Source of the DNA: Dirofilaria immitis
Lineage: Eukaryota; Nematoda; Chromadorea; Rhabditida; Onchocercidae
Length of the DNA: 64,000 bases
Reading direction: 5' to 3'
NCBI GenBank assembly: GCA_024305405.1
Contig: JAKNDB010000086.1
Coordinates: 1,859,001 to 1,923,000, forward strand
The translations under genes and the position numbers were made by a program. A model generated the notes under the pieces. It had not been told where the DNA came from. It saw only the letters and a list, made by a program, of their open reading frames with translations, and ran no database searches. Positions 60,999 to 64,000 of this stretch are shown in pieces; position 1 is the stretch's first letter, and every line of letters starts with the position of its first letter.

Positions 60999-63900
60999 TC
61001 ATGTTCTCCGTGCGATGGATTCTTCATCCTTTGCATCCATTAATTCAGTTACAGATTCTTCGGGTTGATCTTCTTGTTCCACTTCCAGAGGGTATAACAT
61101 ATTAACTGGTCTATTGAGAAGTTTCCCAAAGGGCAATTCTATCTGGACACTCCTGACATCTCCATCGCTACTCTTATTAAGTTTATTTATTTTTGCTACT
61201 TTCCACATTCCGCGAGGTATATGTGGTTCATTTACCAGTACGACTTCTCCTAGGGAAGGTGGTCGTGTTATTGCACCTCTAGGAGATTTGTGTTCTATTT
61301 GTGTACGTTCCCTTAAACTATTTAAATACTCATCTTTCCATATTTTCCAAAATACATCAAGAGTTTCAAGAGTTTTCGACCAATATTTAATAAGCTTATT
61401 ATAAGTGGTTAACTCACGTGGAATAAATTCATCTTCGTCATTGCCATTACTCATCGGTATATTTAATAAGGCATTGGGGAAAATAAAATCCACAGGACGC
61501 AAAATTATTGAATCATCAAAATTCACGTAAGTTAATGGGCGAGTATTCATAATACTCTCTATTTTGATCACTAGGGTAACTAAATCCTTTTCCTTTAATA
61601 ATTTTTTACCAACGGCCTTTCTAAAGGCACCTTTCGTTATGCCGACTATTCTTTCATAAATTCCTCCACTCCATGGTGCCTTCGGCGTTATATGCTTCCA
61701 TATTATTCCTTTGCTTGTAAGGAAATTACTTAATTGTGATTCTTGTTTCTTGATCGTTCGATAGACTAGGTGGAATTGGCTAGCATTGTCTGATAGAATT
61801 AGTTCAGGACAGCCTCGTCGTGCTACGAATCTTCTTAACGCAGTAAGAAAATTTTCTGCAGATAAATCATCTGCTAATTCTAAATACACTGCACGGGTTG
61901 TGAAACATGTAAATAGTGCTACCCACCTTTTCGGCATTCTAACTTCAGTTTTAGCAGTGACAAGGCCTAAATAGTCCAATCCGATTCGAGCAAATATTCT
62001 GGATCGTACTGTTCGGGAGTCATGGTAGTCAGGCATGAGTGGCAGTTTAAACGATTTGGCTTTCCATCGTTTACATCCATAACATTTATTCAACACTCTC
62101 TTGACTTCGGCTCTTCCTTTAGGTATCCAATATCTTCTTAATTCAGAAATTGTATGAGGAATGCCTCCATGATGAATTTTTTCATGGTATGTTTAAATAA
62201 TAATTTCTGTTATTCAATTATGTCTCGGGAGATATGTTAAATATGAGATACAATTACCACTACTTGGAAATTGCAATCGTCCTCTAAACTTCCATAATCC
62301 CATTACATAATCCAAGTACGCTTCTTTATTTCCTCTACTGATAGTCCTTCCGATTGAGCTTGTCTGAGTAACAATTCAACGGCAAATTCATATTCATATG
62401 GAGTGATTTGAATTCCCTGTGATATATTGCTTAATAACCAGGAAATTTATCTTTGGATATTAGTTTAAGAAATTTCAAAGCTCTTACGGTAGTTCGGACC
62501 ATTCGTGACCAATTGCTGAACCGATTTGCATCAAAAAAGCTGATTGATGTTTTGGTAATAGCTTCTTGAATCGCTATAACTACTACTTGTTCTCCTTCTT
62601 CATCTATGGTTTCTTCGTTATCGCTTTCTTGTTTGATATCATATTCCCAATGGGGCCAATTTGATTCTTCCTCCTTCAGCCATTCGGGCCCATTCCACCA
62701 AAGTGTGAGATTTGCCAGATCGCTTGGTGATATTCCTTTCGTAGCTATGTTTGCTGGATTACACTCACTTGGAATATATCGATACGCAAATTTGGCCTTT
62801 CGTATCTCCTCGACTCGATTTTGGATAAAACTTGATAAGATCGAGAATGGTTTTGTATCCAGTGCAATGCGCACCGCGAATCTGACCATAAAATCACCTG
62901 TACATTTTCAAATTCCAATTATTTGATGACAAATTGAGCTGCTCTTACCCCAATTAAGATTGCTAATACTTCGAGTTCCGGTATCGTCATCGTTTTGATT
63001 GGGGCTACTCTTGATTTGGCAAAAATCAAGGACGTTGTCGGACTTTGTTTCACATAAATTGCCGCTGCATATGCTTTGGTGGACGCGTCAGTGAACACGT
63101 GGATACTTGTATGTTCGAATATGTTGATAGCAGCGCGTGGTATCTCCTTTACGTATGTTGGCCATAGAGTTATAAAGGAATTCCATGTTTGGCTTTCATG
63201 CTCGTTTTGTGGTTGATCCCATGGTAACTTCTTTTTCCAGAGATCTTGAAGAAATAGTTTGAAGGATATCATTGTTGGAACTAAGAAATCTAATGGATCG
63301 AAATGAGAAGCTATAAACTGTAGAATTGTTCTTTTAGTTAGTTTCTTATCAGTCCATGGTTTTAATATTATCTCTATGACATCCTTGTGTGGATTCCAAC
63401 TAATGCCAAGAATTTTTTTGACTCGGCTTACCTCTGCAAGATCGTAACTGGGTAATTGAGCATTGAAACTTTTATCGTTCGAGAAGAATTCTCTTATATT
63501 CATCGAGGCCTCACTGAAAATTGATTTCACTTCTTCATATTTTTTCAGAGCTTCCTCTGTCCCTTCAGTCGGTATTATGATATTATCAACATATAGGTTT
63601 TTTCTGATTTCATAGGCGGTTTTGCTGTGGTGGTTTTCTAAATAGTAATTGAGCGTGGCCAACAACAAAAAGGGGACGATATTATTCCGAAATGGTACTC
63701 TTTGAAATCTGTAACATATCAGGTTATCCTTTGTAGGTGGTTTTTGATACCATTTACCCATAGAAATCTTGTGCAATTCCTTTCCGTTGGAAACAACTCC
63801 AATTGTAAAAGGCGTTTTCAATATCGGCAATAAACACATTTTTCATCGCGCGAAACCGAAGTAAAAACACCAGCTAAGTCGGGGAGTGTGATCGGTCCTC

Positions 63901-64000
63901 TGTACAGGACATCGTTCAAACTTTTTATTCCTTTGAGGTGTGCTGAGGCATCATAGACGATTCTCAGTTTCGTTGTAGATTTGTTTGGAGTTACGACTTC
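60999..64000 (-). mobile_element. BEL/Pao LTR retrotransposon pol (RT, RNase H, integrase), truncated by window edge, frameshifted
   Basis: Minus-strand order is reverse transcriptase, RNase H, integrase. 63990-63840 carries LRIVYDASAHLKG, the RT start typical of BEL/Pao. 62919-63839 carries YRFQRVPF, the RT catalytic-loop segment LYVDNIIIP, the Pao-specific [17 protein letters not shown], and an RNase H block with [17 protein letters not shown] and IPELEVLAI. 62431-62889 has IPSECNPANIATKG and LWWNGPEWL. About 62190-60999 is the integrase: an HH-CC zinc motif (HHGG...CYGC), D-D-E residues in [20 protein letters not shown] and [12 protein letters not shown], then the C-terminal domain with [12 protein letters not shown]. 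The long integrase frame (365 codons) is intact. The RT region has several frame breaks (around 63770-63870), so the copy is probably inactive or affected by sequence error. Gag and protease lie beyond 64000. Confidence 0.9.

Overview
This is AT-rich eukaryotic nuclear DNA with many short exons, small introns with TTTTCAG-type acceptors, and conserved metazoan genes. Protein features (AHA-1-type ARNT, a CaaX lamin with nematode-like organisation, BEL/Pao retroelement) point to a nematode. A decayed alphaproteobacterial (Wolbachia-like) NAD-kinase fragment embedded among worm genes makes a filarial nematode (Onchocercidae) the best guess; this is inference, because no species marker is present.

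Layout: (1) 240-1041, + strand, 3' end of the mitochondrial tRNA-modification GTPase GTPBP3/MnmE. (2) 2013-9977, - strand, large coiled-coil protein with a centrosomin-like CM1 motif near its N-terminus. (3) 12348-15274, +, ARNT/AHA-1 bHLH-PAS factor. (4) 15871-17429, -, mitochondrial ribosomal protein L43, divergent from (5) 17848-19658, +, RTF2. (6) about 20050-30479, -, CABIN1 (HIRA-complex TPR scaffold), preceded on the same strand by (7) 31024-33103, eIF2B beta. (8) 34699-37151, +, AP-1 mu adaptin. (9) 37152-47545, gene-poor, holding the NAD-kinase remnant, weak Cys-rich exons and an intron-containing tRNA-Ile(UAU). (10) 47546-51002, +, nuclear lamin. (11) 53226-55630, +, decayed NHE8-type Na+/H+ exchanger. 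(12) about 57940-58736, -, small one-pass membrane protein of unknown function. (13) 59925-60380, hairpin-containing tandem repeat next to a probable LTR edge. (14) 60999-64000, -, BEL/Pao retrotransposon pol, running off the right edge.

A striking property is that most of the conserved genes carry one to three single-base frameshifts, mostly one base missing from a homopolymer run. With those single bases allowed for, ARNT, RTF2, MRPL43, AP-1 mu and lamin reach about 455, 294, 196, 422 and 598 residues, normal for their families. This looks like residual long-read assembly error rather than biology. It must be separated from the true decay seen in the exchanger pseudogene and the bacterial fragment.

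The genes are mostly unrelated housekeeping functions: mitochondrial translation (GTPBP3, MRPL43), nuclear architecture and chromatin (lamin, CABIN1, RTF2), translation initiation (eIF2B beta) and trafficking (AP-1). The most unusual item is the bacterial gene fragment. I did not find a convincing wholly new system.
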